This document shows, piece after piece, positions 23,625 through 31,662 of a stretch of 64,000 nucleotides of DNA. Each line of letters begins with the position of its first letter. The first letter of the stretch is position 1. The notes below the pieces were generated by a model. It ran no database searches. It saw only the letters and a program-made list of their open reading frames with translations, and was not told where the DNA came from. The translations under genes and the position numbers were made by a program. Location: contig NZ_QBDT01000001.1 in assembly GCF_004124325.1 (NCBI RefSeq), forward strand, positions 434,001 to 498,000, written 5' to 3'. The stretch is from Streptomyces sp. L2 (GTDB lineage: Bacteria > Actinomycetota > Actinomycetes > Streptomycetales > Streptomycetaceae).

Positions 23625-24617
23625 TCACAGCGTGCCGGTCGTCCCCTCCCCGGAGCCGCTGCCGGCGAGCCACTGGTCCCAGCCGAGGTTGAAGTCGGCG
23701 TAGCCGTTGTCGGCCGAGGCCTTGGCGCGGCTGGAGCCGGTGATGGTGACCGGGTCGCCCTGCTTGACCTGGCCGTAGAACCACTTGGCGTCCGACAGGG
23801 ACAGGTGGACGCAGCCGTGCGAGCCGCGGGCGCTGCCGCTGCCCGGGTTGGGGTCGCCGGTCGAGTAGTGCACATAGGTGCCGGACTGGGTGAGGTGGAC
23901 GTCCCAGGGCAGCGTCAGGTCGTAGTAGTTGGGGCTGCCCTTGTCGCAGCTGATGCCGACGCTGCAGGAGGTCATGTGGACCTTCTCCTGCTTGTCGATG
24001 ACGGCCATCGTGCCGTTCCACGTCGGGTACTGGGGGCTGCCCGCGTTGATGGAGAGAGTGCGCACCGCCTTGCCGTTGCGGGTCACCTTCATGGTGTGAC
24101 CGGTCACCGAGACGTCCGCGCGGACGTCGTCGCCGACGGTGAAGGTGTGGGTGTAGCCGTGCACGCCGTAGCGTCCATTGCCGTTGCCGACACCGGTCAG
24201 GTCGGCGTCGAGCTTGACCTTCGTACCGGAGGGCCAGTAGTCCTTCGGCCGCCAGTCGGCGCGCTTGTCGCCGAACCAGTGCCAGGCGCCCTCCACCGGC
24301 TGCGAGGCGCTCACCTTCATGTGCTTCTCCACCGTGGCCCGCGCCTTGGCCGCCACCGGGTTGGAGAAGACCACCGAGATCGGCATGGCCACGCCGACGG
24401 TGGTCCCCGTCTGGGGGGTGATCGTCTCCAGCAGCATCGGCGGACCCGCCGGCTTCTTCGGTGACGGAGAGGCACTCACGCTCGGCTTGCCCGACGGCTT
24501 CGCGTCGCTCCCGCTCCCGCTCGCCTTGTCACTGCCGCCTCCGCCGCAGGCGGTCGCCCCCACCAGCATCGCACCTGTGACGAGTGCGATCCGTATGCCG
24601 CCCTTGCGCCGTCCCAC
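23625..24617 (-). CDS. L,D-transpeptidase lipoprotein (YkuD, Ig-like N-domain)
   Basis: A 330-residue exported enzyme making 3-3 cross-links in peptidoglycan. A short basic lead and LVGATACGGGG form a lipobox with the lipidated Cys near residue 26; a Ser/Pro/Lys-rich linker follows. One Ig-like domain (about 55-160; TPQTGTTVGVAMPISVVFSN) precedes the YkuD domain, whose catalytic motif is RGSHGCVHLS with Cys about 269 and its His three residues earlier. The order matches the mycobacterial LdtMt2 type. GTG 24617 follows GGGGCAGGGC; upstream in-frame sequence lacks features. The gene is divergent from the vWA operon, sharing a 346-base region that includes an AT-rich stretch. Confidence 0.93.
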   Translation of the reverse strand: MGRRKGGIRIALVTGAMLVGATACGGGGSDKASGSGSDAKPSGKPSVSASPSPKKPAGPPMLLETITPQTGTTVGVAMPISVVFSNPVAAKARATVEKHMKVSASQPVEGAWHWFGDKRADWRPKDYWPSGTKVKLDADLTGVGNGNGRYGVHGYTHTFTVGDDVRADVSVTGHTMKVTRNGKAVRTLSINAGSPQYPTWNGTMAVIDKQEKVHMTSCSVGISCDKGSPNYYDLTLPWDVHLTQSGTYVHYSTGDPNPGSGSARGSHGCVHLSLSDAKWFYGQVKQGDPVTITGSSRAKASADNGYADFNLGWDQWLAGSGSGEGTTGTL

Positions 24618-24963
24618 GCCCTGCCCCGCTCTCTCGTTCCTCGGCCCCTGACGGGCCCGGCTTCCTGTCAGACAACACCGGTGTGCGCCGTAGTTGCGCA
24701 CGTTGTGTAAAGCATGCTTCAAAAATATGTGCGCCCCGCCGGTCCGGTGCCGTCCCCCCGTGCAGGGTGCGTACCCGGATGCGACCGGACAAGCCCGGCT
24801 TCGTTCAAGGATATTCCGTGGAGGGGTTGTGGCCTGCACTGTTACGGTCCTCGGGCCGGCCGCGGGACTCCGGTGCGACTTCCGGAACGTGCCTATGAAG
24901 CGATGATTCGCAGCTCGTGCCCCCATTCCCCGGCCGGCGTCCATGTCTTGGGGGGAGAGCGGG
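24618..24963. promoter_or_regulatory. divergent regulatory region with AT-rich palindromes
   Basis: A 346-base gap between the L,D-transpeptidase and the vWA gene. At 24683-24700 GTGCGC and GCGCAC form an inverted repeat, and at 24710-24719 AAGCATGCTT is a perfect palindrome, followed by CAAAAATATG. This is the most AT-rich stretch nearby, so promoters or operators are likely here. No gene is evident. Confidence 0.5.
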
Positions 24964-26403
24964 ATGGAATCGTACGGGGACCTGATCGCGGCCGAGGACG
25001 TGCTGCTGTTCGTGAACGCGGCGATCACCTCGACCGGGCAGCGCGAGTTCCACAGCGACGCGGACGAACAGCGGCTGTCCCTGGACTTCCTCCACACGTA
25101 CATGCTCGGCAACTACCGTGACCTGTACGCCGGGACCCTCGCGCTCGACATCAACGACCACCACGCGGCCCTGATCGTCCGGCGGCTCCTGGAGACCGCC
25201 GGTGAGGCCACGGCCGGGCAGCGCCGCCGCGAGGGCCGTCTGATCGCGGCCCGGCTCGCGGCGCTGCCGCCCCAGCGTGTGTACGCGCTGTTCGGTGCCC
25301 TGCGCCGGGCGGGGGTGAACAACCGCCGCAGCCGCGCCATCATGCGGGACTGGCTGGCCGCCCGCCCCGACCCGGCGTTCGACGCGGTGAAGTACCGCAG
25401 CGGCCTCAAGGGGGTCCTGCGCCACACGCACCTGCCCCCGGCCACCGAGGAGCTGGGCGCGTTCCTGTTCGCGCCGCACTCCCGCCCGCACTATGCGGCA
25501 CCCCTGCTGGAGGCGTGGCGCCGGGCGCACCACGAGCAGGGCGCCCTGTACGAGCTGCCGTACACGGTGGCCGAGGGCTTCGCCGCCCGGCACGGCGTCC
25601 CCCGGGGCGCCTTCCTGGAGCGCATGGCGCCGCGGCTGACCCGTCTGGAGACCCTGCGACTACAGAAGTCCGCGCGAGCCCGCGGGGCGACCGGCGTCCC
25701 CACGGACCTGACCGGGATGCCGCTGACCCGGCTGGCGGCCTATGTGCTGTCGCTGCCGGTCGACGAACGCCGGGAGAGGCGTGCCGAGTTGACCCGGGCG
25801 CTGCGAGCGGCCGCCGGCCGGGTGGCCGGTGCCCACCGGGGCGGCTGGGGTCGGGTGACCGCCGTACTGGACGACAGCTGGTCCGCGTCGGGTTCGGCGC
25901 ACAAGCGCCGCCGGCCGCTGGCCGTCGCCCTGGCCTGCCACTATCTGCTCGCGGCGCTGGCCGGCCACTACACGGGGCTGTGGACGTCCGGCCGGACCGA
26001 TGCGCTGACGGCCCGTCCGTACGGGCCGACGCCGCTGGGCCGGCGGATCCTGGACGCGCTGGACACCGCCCCGTCCAGGCTGGTGATCCTCTCCGACGGG
26101 TGGGACAACGCGCCTCCCGGGCTGGCCGGCGAGGTGCTGCGCGTCTGGCGGACCCGGCTCGATCCCGGCCGCCGTACCGCCGTCGTGCATCTCAATCCGG
26201 TGTACGACGCGGACGGCTTCGACGTGCGCCGGCTGTCCGCGACCGTACCCACCGCCGGCATCCGGGACGCCGAGGACCTGCCCGCGCTGGTGGAACTCGC
26301 CCGGTTCGCGGAGGGCGGGACCGGCCTGCCCGAGCTGATGGCCTACCTGGACTCCCGTGCGGAGCGGATGCCGGGCGTACGACGTCAGGAGCGGGCGCGA
26401 TGA
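24964..26403 (+). CDS. helical-vWA domain protein (TROVE/Ro60-like layout)
   Basis: A 479-residue soluble protein. The first 280 residues or so are helical with repeated Leu/Arg/Ala helices. The C-terminal part is a von Willebrand A-type domain: the MIDAS DxSxS motif appears as LDDSWSASGS near residue 305, and the third metal-site loop as LVILSDGWDNAPPG near 380. This order resembles Ro60/TROVE proteins, which bind small RNAs, but I cannot confirm a TROVE match by eye. The gene overlaps the next by 4 bases (ATGA), so both proteins are probably made together. ATG 24964 follows GGGGGAGAGCGGG. Function unknown; possible roles are RNA quality control or stress defence. Confidence 0.7.
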   Translation: MESYGDLIAAEDVLLFVNAAITSTGQREFHSDADEQRLSLDFLHTYMLGNYRDLYAGTLALDINDHHAALIVRRLLETAGEATAGQRRREGRLIAARLAALPPQRVYALFGALRRAGVNNRRSRAIMRDWLAARPDPAFDAVKYRSGLKGVLRHTHLPPATEELGAFLFAPHSRPHYAAPLLEAWRRAHHEQGALYELPYTVAEGFAARHGVPRGAFLERMAPRLTRLETLRLQKSARARGATGVPTDLTGMPLTRLAAYVLSLPVDERRERRAELTRALRAAAGRVAGAHRGGWGRVTAVLDDSWSASGSAHKRRRPLAVALACHYLLAALAGHYTGLWTSGRTDALTARPYGPTPLGRRILDALDTAPSRLVILSDGWDNAPPGLAGEVLRVWRTRLDPGRRTAVVHLNPVYDADGFDVRRLSATVPTAGIRDAEDLPALVELARFAEGGTGLPELMAYLDSRAERMPGVRRQERAR

Positions 26404-27563
26404 CCGCCCTGGACCTGACCGGCCTCGCCGTCCGGCCCTCCCAGGTGTGGGGTGCCGTACGGCTGGTGCCGCTCGCGCGGGACGAACCCGTCGAGGACCT
26501 CCGCCTGGGCGCGCGGCTCTACGGCGACGCGGCCGGCCTGGTCGACGTCGGCCGCCGGCACGCCTACGTCTCGTACGTCCCGCACGGGTTCGTCGCGACA
26601 TGGACCCGCGACGGCACGCCCGCGGCCGCCTACGGCACCCAGCTGTCCGCCGACGGCGACGCGGCGCCCACCGCCACCATGGGCCTGCGCTTCCACCGGC
26701 GGGCGGCCCGCCGCGAGGCCCGGGACCGGCTGCGCTTCCTGCCCCTGCACCTGGCGCTGGAGGGCTATCTGGCGCTGCACTTCGGCGGCCCGTCGGTCGT
26801 CTGGGAGGAGTGGTCGCGGCGGGCGGTCCGCCGGGGGCTCTCCCCGCGCGTCGAGGAGGCGTACACGGGTGCCGACGTGCGCGGACTCGCCGACGCCCTG
26901 CGCGTCTTCGAGATCCACCCCGGTCAGTGCGGTGTCCTGGTGTACGTCGCCGACGCGCTCGCCGCCGCGTTCGCGGTGCCGCATCCCGACGACTACCGCG
27001 CCCTGCACGCGACGCTCCTGCGGGACCTGTACGGCGAACTCATCCACCACTACGCCACGCTCATGCCGCCCGTGCCGGACTTCCGGGCGCGTGTCCCGGA
27101 CGACTGGGTCCGCTCGCTGTGCGACCTGCGCGAGGCGGTCCGCGAGCAGGAGGACGCCTGGACGCGGTTCCACGACACGACCATGGCGGCCGGGCTGCTG
27201 GAGGAGGCGTACACGTGGCAGCGGGTGTACCGGATGGGACGCTTCACGCTGTCACGTTTCCTGCCGGGGTTCCGGCCCGGACGGGAGAACCACATCGGGG
27301 AGGCCGTCCGCGACGAGGCGGGCAGGATCGCCTACCTCAAGACGTTCCGCCTCTCGGAGGGCCAGGTCCGCCGCGGGCACCTCCTCAACAGGCTCGCCGC
27401 GCACGACTGGCACCTGGCGGACACGGCGGCCGGCCTCGGCATCGAGGAGGCGCAGCTGGGGCTGCGGCTGGAGTCGGCCGGCTTCGGTCTCCTGCTGCGC
27501 CAGGACGTCCTGGACGGGTACCGGGCTCGCGCACGGCGCGGGACGGGGGCCGGGACCGGCTGA
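26400..27563 (+). CDS. partner of vWA protein; possible ARPP-2-like protein
   Basis: A 387-residue soluble protein with no signal or membrane segment. The N-terminus (TGLAVRPSQVWGAVRLVPLARDEPVEDLRL) reminds me of ARPP domains described in predicted conflict systems together with TROVE/vWA proteins; this is from memory and not verified. The middle (about 100-260) has few landmarks: LPLHLALEGYLALHFGGPSVVWEEWSRR, HPGQCGVLVYVADALAAAF. The last 80 residues contain GRIAYLKTFRLSEGQVRRGH and a possible FIS-like helix-turn-helix (LLNRLAAHDWHLADTAAGLG then EEAQLGLRLE). Coupled to the vWA gene. Nothing else in the operon: the next gene is convergent. Confidence 0.6.
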   Translation: MTALDLTGLAVRPSQVWGAVRLVPLARDEPVEDLRLGARLYGDAAGLVDVGRRHAYVSYVPHGFVATWTRDGTPAAAYGTQLSADGDAAPTATMGLRFHRRAARREARDRLRFLPLHLALEGYLALHFGGPSVVWEEWSRRAVRRGLSPRVEEAYTGADVRGLADALRVFEIHPGQCGVLVYVADALAAAFAVPHPDDYRALHATLLRDLYGELIHHYATLMPPVPDFRARVPDDWVRSLCDLREAVREQEDAWTRFHDTTMAAGLLEEAYTWQRVYRMGRFTLSRFLPGFRPGRENHIGEAVRDEAGRIAYLKTFRLSEGQVRRGHLLNRLAAHDWHLADTAAGLGIEEAQLGLRLESAGFGLLLRQDVLDGYRARARRGTGAGTG

Positions 27564-27601
27564 GGGCGCGGACGCACCGGGTGAGCCGGCGGCGCGGGCG
27601 G

Positions 27602-27907
27602 TCAGCCCGTCTCGTGGGCGGTCTGCCGGGACGGTACGGCGGCGAGGACGGCTCCGCCGCCCGCCCTGACGGCGGCCACCGCCGACTGGTGCAGATCGCG
27701 GCTCCGCCGCTCGGAGTGGCAGGGCACCGGGCTTCCCGTGAGGGTGAACCACTCGGAGGTGCCGGTGTACTGGACCGTCACGTCGGCCTCACGGCCGTCC
27801 CAGGTGGTGTGGACGGTCAGGTCGCCCGCCACGATCCCCGCCTCGTCGGTACGGGCCCCTCCGTGCCCGGTGAAGACGCCGCGGGTCGTCCATGATGCCC
27901 AGACCAT
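27602..27907 (-). CDS. small conserved hypothetical protein
   Basis: A 101-residue soluble protein. The N-terminal half is a predicted beta-rich domain (GIVAGDLTVHTTWDGREADVTVQYTGTSEWFTL); the C-terminal part is basic and Ala/Val-rich. I know similar short proteins from Streptomyces but no function. GGGAGACC upstream supports ATG 27907. It is convergent with the vWA operon with a gap of only 38 bases. Because it is short and hardly structured, confidence is moderate. Confidence 0.55.
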   Translation of the reverse strand: MVWASWTTRGVFTGHGGARTDEAGIVAGDLTVHTTWDGREADVTVQYTGTSEWFTLTGSPVPCHSERRSRDLHQSAVAAVRAGGGAVLAAVPSRQTAHETG

Positions 27908-28141
27908 GATGCCGGTCTCCCTTCGCTGACTGCACCGCTCGCTTCTCCCATGGTGCGCGCCGGGCCGCCGGTTCCGCCTGGCCGGAGCCCTCACGGCCCG
28001 GGGCGGCCGGGCCGCGGCCCGCGACGCCCGGCCGTTCAGAAGATCCTCAGAGATTGCCGTGCGAGGCTGACGCGCCCCACCGGCCGGGACGCCACGCCGT
28101 GCCCGGCCGGCTTCCGTGGTCGCCTTCTGGAGGAACGCCCG

Positions 28142-28693
28142 ATGAGCCTCACCGTGGTCGGCGGTCTGCCGGCCCATGTCCTGTTCGTGCACTTCGTGGT
28201 CGTCCTCGTGCCGCTGACCGCGCTGGCGCTCGTGGCCGGCGCGATATGGCCGGGCGCGGCCCGCCGCATGGGGATCGTGCTGCCGCTGCTGGCCCTGGTG
28301 ACGCTGGCGAGCGTTCCCCTCGCCACGCACGCCGGGGAGTGGCTGGAGGCGCACGTCGGCAGCGACGCCCTGGTCCGCCGGCACGCCGAGCTGGGCGACG
28401 GGCTCCTCCCGTGGGCGGGGGGCCTGTTCGTGCTGGCGGCGGTGCTCTGGTGGACGACCCGCCGGGCGGCCAACGGCGCCGGGACCACCGGTGCGGGGAC
28501 CGCCGGTGCGGGAACGGCCTCCGTCCCGGCGCGGTACTCGCTGCCGCTCCGCGTCGTGACGGCGGTGCTCTGCGTCGGGGTGGCCGCGGGCGCGGTCGTG
28601 GACGTGTACCGGATCGGCGACTCCGGGGCGAAGGCCGCCTGGCAGCACGGGTACTCCAAGACCGCCGTGGTCGACCGGACCGGCAACGGCTGA
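28142..28693 (+). CDS. DUF2231-type membrane protein
   Basis: A 183-residue protein with four transmembrane helices (about 10-32, 42-60, 82-100, 130-150). The loop after helix 1/2 contains HFVVVLVPLTALALV and 'PLATHAGEWLEAHV...HAELGDGLLPW', where conserved His residues are typical of DUF2231, a predicted membrane domain sometimes thought to bind haem. A repetitive GAGTTGAGTAGAGT linker precedes the last helix. GGAGGAACGCCCG precedes ATG 28142. It is convergent with the cNMP-binding gene. Haem binding is inference from the His positions. Confidence 0.75.
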   Translation: MSLTVVGGLPAHVLFVHFVVVLVPLTALALVAGAIWPGAARRMGIVLPLLALVTLASVPLATHAGEWLEAHVGSDALVRRHAELGDGLLPWAGGLFVLAAVLWWTTRRAANGAGTTGAGTAGAGTASVPARYSLPLRVVTAVLCVGVAAGAVVDVYRIGDSGAKAAWQHGYSKTAVVDRTGNG

Positions 28694-28718
28694 GCCCGGC
28701 CGGTCGCGCCGGGCGCCG

Positions 28719-29183
28719 TCATGCCGCGTGGCCGCTGCCGTACGGCCCGAAGAGGTCCAGCAGGCGGACCCGGGTGGCCTGGAGCCGGTGGGCGAGGACC
28801 TGACCGGCCCAGTAGGTGATCAGCGCGCCCAGTGCCGGCTCGGCCCGGCACATCTCCCGTACGGCGGCCGCGTCGAACTCGTAGGCCCGTACGGGGCTCA
28901 TCGCCTCGGCGCCCAGGGTCCAGTAACCCGGCGGGAACAGCCAGGAGCAGCCGACGAGTTCGCCGAAGCCCAGGGTCTCGATGACGACCGGGCGGCGGCC
29001 CGGGACGCGCATGTCGAGGGCGACCGCGCCGGATCGGACGACCCAGAAGCGGTCCGCGTGGGCGCCCTCCTCGAAGAGGCGGGCGCTCTGCGGGAAGGAC
29101 ACGTCCCGGGCGAGGCTCATGAGCCTGCTCCGGTACTCCACGGGAAGCGTCCTGCTCATGCGGGACGTGGCGGTGATGGTCAC
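28719..29183 (-). CDS. cyclic-nucleotide-binding (Crp-like) domain protein without HTH
   Basis: A 154-residue protein consisting almost only of a cNMP-binding beta-barrel: FPQSARLFEEGAHADRFWVV (the PxGxxLFxEG-type opening), SGAVALDMRVPGRRPVVIETLGFGELVGCSWLFPP and a C-terminal helix pair ending GSGHAA. The phosphate-binding cassette is GFGELVGCSW, lacking the usual Arg. No helix-turn-helix follows, unlike Crp/Fnr regulators, so it is probably a sensor or adaptor. GTG 29183 or ATG 29159 may be the start. It is the first of a series of redox-related genes and is followed upstream by an 80-base gap and the co-directional cupin gene. Confidence 0.75.
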   Translation of the reverse strand: MTITATSRMSRTLPVEYRSRLMSLARDVSFPQSARLFEEGAHADRFWVVRSGAVALDMRVPGRRPVVIETLGFGELVGCSWLFPPGYWTLGAEAMSPVRAYEFDAAAVREMCRAEPALGALITYWAGQVLAHRLQATRVRLLDLFGPYGSGHAA

Positions 29184-29263
29184 TTTCGGGCACCTCCTCG
29201 CGCGTCGTCGTCCACGGGCCTGCCCGCCGGCGTACGGCGCCTGTCTTCGGCTTTTTTCGTGTG

Positions 29264-29782
29264 TCAGCGCGGGCGGGATTGGATCCGCATGCCCGGGCGG
29301 CGGCGGTGGACGGTGACGTAGCTCAGGCCGTCGGCGCCGGCGGTGATGCGGCGGGTCGAGCCGTGCGGCAGCCAGCACAGGGCCCCGTCGGCCAGCTCGA
29401 TCGGGCCGTCGGCGGTGTCCATGCGGCCGTGTCCGGCGACGACCAGGAAGAGGACGTCGAGGTCGGGTTCGGCGTGGGTGTCGACCAGGCCGCCGGCCGG
29501 CAGGTGCACCAGGTTGGCGTCGAGCTGCCGCCCCGATTCGGCGAGCTTCCACCGGGCGCCGGCCGAGGGGGCACCCACCGCGGCGAGGGCCTGGACGTCG
29601 CAGAGGAGCCGGGGCACGGGCACGGGTGCGGCGCCCGGCCCGGGGACGGCCTGTGAGTCAGCGCGCCCGGCAGGTGCGGCACCCGGCCCGGGGACGGCCT
29701 GAGCGCCGACGCCACCGGCCGGTGCCGCGCCCGGCCCGGGGACGGTCTGTGCGCCGGCGCGGCCGGCGGGTGCGTCAGGCAT
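29264..29782 (-). CDS. cupin-domain protein with N-terminal repeats (module A)
   Basis: A 172-residue protein. The first 50 residues are three copies of a 16-residue Ala/Gly/Pro repeat (AQAVPGPGAAPAGxxx). The rest is a small cupin: RWKLAESGRQLDANLVHLPAGG, VDTHAEPDLDVLFLVVAGHG (His and acidic metal-site pattern HxxxDLDV), GALCWLPHGSTRRITAG and a conserved tail RRRPGMRIQSR. It is clearly paralogous to the cupin at 53231, sharing the WKLAExGRQLDAN and HRRRPGMxI segments. Its start overlaps the hemerythrin gene stop by 8 bases, so it is co-transcribed with it. Probably a metal-binding sensor or scaffold; no enzyme activity is assigned. Confidence 0.8.
   Translation of the reverse strand: MPDAPAGRAGAQTVPGPGAAPAGGVGAQAVPGPGAAPAGRADSQAVPGPGAAPVPVPRLLCDVQALAAVGAPSAGARWKLAESGRQLDANLVHLPAGGLVDTHAEPDLDVLFLVVAGHGRMDTADGPIELADGALCWLPHGSTRRITAGADGLSYVTVHRRRPGMRIQSRPR
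29627..29770 (-). repeat. 48-bp in-frame repeat x3 in cupin gene
   Basis: Units start with TGC at 29627, 29675 and 29723 and share GCCCGGCCCGGGGACGG. Each encodes 16 residues rich in Ala, Gly and Pro at the cupin N-terminus. The copies differ in their second half, so the duplication is not brand-new. Confidence 0.8.
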
Positions 29783-30500
29783 CGACGGCGGCCTTCCCGA
29801 TCCGCACGCGCCAGACCTCGGGGCCCGATTCGACGTAGTCCCAGGTGTGGGCGCCGGGGTGGGTGGCCTCGAACTCGCGGCGCAGCGGCTTGGGGTCGTG
29901 GTTGTTGACCAGGGTGAAGGCCTCGCCGGGGGCGAGCCGGGCGTAGCGCCCGAAGATCCTCGGGTGCCGCTGCCCGTGCGGGATCTCGCGCACGTCGATG
30001 ACCTCGGGCGCCTCCAGCGTGCCGCCGTCGAGGAGGGTCTGCAGGTCCTCGGCCAGTCCGGGCAGGCCGGCACCGGGCAGCGCGGCGAGCGCGGGCAGCA
30101 GCACGGTCTCCTCCACGGCCAGGTGGACGGTCAGGACCGCCTCGATGCCGCGGGCCAGCGCGGTGGCCGTCTCGGTGTCGCCGGCGCCGGCGAGGGCGTC
30201 GACACGTTCGCCGAGCGCGGCGCTCGCGGCGCGCAGGGCGCGGACGAGCAGGCGGGTCTCGGCCGCTCCGGACGCGGCGGCGTACAGCGTGGCGTCAGTG
30301 GCGGCCAGGTGGGCGCGCAGCGGGCCGGTGCAGTACTCGGCCGAGGTGGGCCGCGCCGCGTCGGCCGGGTCCGGCGCGGACGTGATCGACGTGGCGAGGC
30401 CGGCCAGCAGGCGCCGGTGTGCGGCGCGGATCGCGGCCCGGGCCCGGACGGCGGGGTCGGTCTCGGTCGCCTGGATGTGGATGTCGGAAGACGGTGCCAC
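29775..30500 (-). CDS. hemerythrin-like / DUF2249 fusion protein
   Basis: A 241-residue protein. Residues about 15-160 form a hemerythrin-type four-helix bundle, with AAHRRLLAGL, LRAHLAATDATLY and VHLAVEETVLLPAL as metal-ligand helices; the second lacks the usual HxxxEE form, so the di-iron site may be altered. Residues about 170-240 are DUF2249: EVIDVREIPHGQRHPRIFGR, FTLVNNHDPKPLRREFEA, TWDYVESGPEVWRVRI. Such fusions are associated with nitric oxide and low-oxygen metabolism. GAGAGGAGCA precedes GTG 30500. It is divergent from a ferredoxin gene across a 90-base AT-rich promoter region, and overlaps the cupin gene downstream. Confidence 0.85.
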   Translation of the reverse strand: MAPSSDIHIQATETDPAVRARAAIRAAHRRLLAGLATSITSAPDPADAARPTSAEYCTGPLRAHLAATDATLYAAASGAAETRLLVRALRAASAALGERVDALAGAGDTETATALARGIEAVLTVHLAVEETVLLPALAALPGAGLPGLAEDLQTLLDGGTLEAPEVIDVREIPHGQRHPRIFGRYARLAPGEAFTLVNNHDPKPLRREFEATHPGAHTWDYVESGPEVWRVRIGKAAVDA

Positions 30501-30590
30501 GGGGGGTGCTCCTCTCGTCCCTGTCCCTACGCCACCGATTATTACATGTACTATTTGGAAAAACCCTCCTGGCCTGACGAGGAGTCCGCC
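30501..30590. promoter_or_regulatory. AT-rich divergent promoter, module A
   Basis: Ninety bases between the hemerythrin and ferredoxin genes. It contains GATTATTACATGTACTATTT (palindromic core TACATGTA at 30543-30550), striking in this GC-rich genome. The GAGGAG near 30579 is the ferredoxin ribosome binding site. A redox-responsive regulator probably binds here. Confidence 0.55.
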
Positions 30591-30917
30591 ATGACCTACG
30601 TGATCGCCCAGCCGTGCGTCGATGTGAAGGACAAGGCGTGCGTGGAGGAGTGCCCGGTCGACTGCATCTACGAGGGCGAGCGGTCCCTGTACATCCACCC
30701 GGACGAATGCGTCGACTGCGGGGCCTGCGAGCCGGTCTGCCCGGTCGAGGCGATCTTCTACGAGGAGGACGTGCCCGAGGAGTGGCGGGAGTACACGCGT
30801 GCGAACGTGGAGTTCTTCGACACGCTCGGCTCGCCGGGCGGCGCCGCCAAGCTGGGCCTGATCGAGCACGACCACCCGCTGGTCTCCGCCCTTCCCCTGC
30901 AAGCCCGGCAGGGGTGA
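30591..30917 (+). CDS. fdxA: 7Fe ferredoxin (3Fe-4S/4Fe-4S)
   Basis: A 108-residue electron carrier of the FdxA type. The first cluster motif is CVDVKDKACVEECPVDC, giving a 3Fe-4S plus one ligand of the other cluster; the second is CVDCGACEPVCPVEAIF. The long C-terminal helix (EEWREYTRANVEFFDTLGSPGGAAKLG) is typical of actinobacterial FdxA, a paralogue often induced by low oxygen or NO. It is followed 5 bases later by the Cys-rich regulator, so both are in one transcript. It may feed electrons to P450s or to reductases in this region; this is inferred from location only. Confidence 0.93.
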   Translation: MTYVIAQPCVDVKDKACVEECPVDCIYEGERSLYIHPDECVDCGACEPVCPVEAIFYEEDVPEEWREYTRANVEFFDTLGSPGGAAKLGLIEHDHPLVSALPLQARQG

Positions 30918-30922
30918 CGGCC

Positions 30923-31606
30923 ATGACCGGGAACACAGAGCGGCAGGACGGCGAACACCTCTCGCCCCGCCGCCGCGCCGTCCTGGAGGCGGTGCGGGCC
31001 GCCGGCCGCCCCGTGGGCGTCACCGAGGTCGCGGACCGGCTCGACGTCCATCCCAACACCGTGCGCTTCCACCTCGACGCGCTCGCGGCGCAGGGCCGCG
31101 TGGAGCGGTCGGTCGAGGAGCCGTCGGGTCCGGGCCGGCCGCGTACGGTGTTCGCGGCGCGGCCGGGAATGGACCGGGGCGGTGTGCGCCGCTACCGGCT
31201 GCTGTCCCGGATCCTGCTCGGCCAACTGGCCTCGGCCGCCCCGGACACCGAGGCCGCGGCCACCGACGCCGGGCGCGCCTGGGGCCGGTACCTGGTCGAG
31301 CCCCTGCCGCCGTCCCGCCGGCCGACCCCGGAGGAGGCCGTGGAGCGGGTCGGCGCCATGCTCGCCGACCTGGGCTTCGACCCCGAACCGGCCGGCGAGG
31401 GCGTGCCGCCCGGCCGGGTCCGGCTGCGGCACTGCCCCTTCCTGGAACTCGCCGAGGAGTACGGCACGGTCGTCTGCCCGCTGCACCTGGGCCTGATGCA
31501 GGGCGCCCTGGCCGAACTGGACGCACCCGTGGAGGCCACCCGGCTGGAACCGTTCGCGGAACCGGACGCCTGCGTGGCCCACCTCGCCCTCACCCGGGCC
31601 GCGTAG
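30923..31606 (+). CDS. Cys-rich winged-helix regulator, SufR/ArsR-like (module A)
   Basis: A 227-residue regulator. The N-terminal winged helix-turn-helix is clear: RRRAVLEAVRAAGRPVGVTE, then RLDVHPNTVRFHLDALAAQG and the wing SGPGRPRTVF. The C-terminal part has conserved Cys/His: RHCPFLELAEEYGTVVCPLH and DACVAHL. Three Cys (plus His) in such spacing recall SufR-like Fe-S sensing repressors; binding of an Fe-S cluster is my inference. A close paralogue lies at 52492 (about two-thirds identity by eye). It follows fdxA by 5 bases and precedes a cupin and a DUF1772-like gene that recur near the paralogue. Confidence 0.82.
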   Translation: MTGNTERQDGEHLSPRRRAVLEAVRAAGRPVGVTEVADRLDVHPNTVRFHLDALAAQGRVERSVEEPSGPGRPRTVFAARPGMDRGGVRRYRLLSRILLGQLASAAPDTEAAATDAGRAWGRYLVEPLPPSRRPTPEEAVERVGAMLADLGFDPEPAGEGVPPGRVRLRHCPFLELAEEYGTVVCPLHLGLMQGALAELDAPVEATRLEPFAEPDACVAHLALTRAA

Positions 31607-31662
31607 ACCTTCACCCGCCCCACGCTCTCCCCAACTCCCCCATGGAAACGAGGAACATCCCC

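Noticed and set aside
24714..25121. 135-codon frame before the vWA gene
   Set aside because: It has no domain and overlaps the AT-rich regulatory region and the vWA start in another frame.
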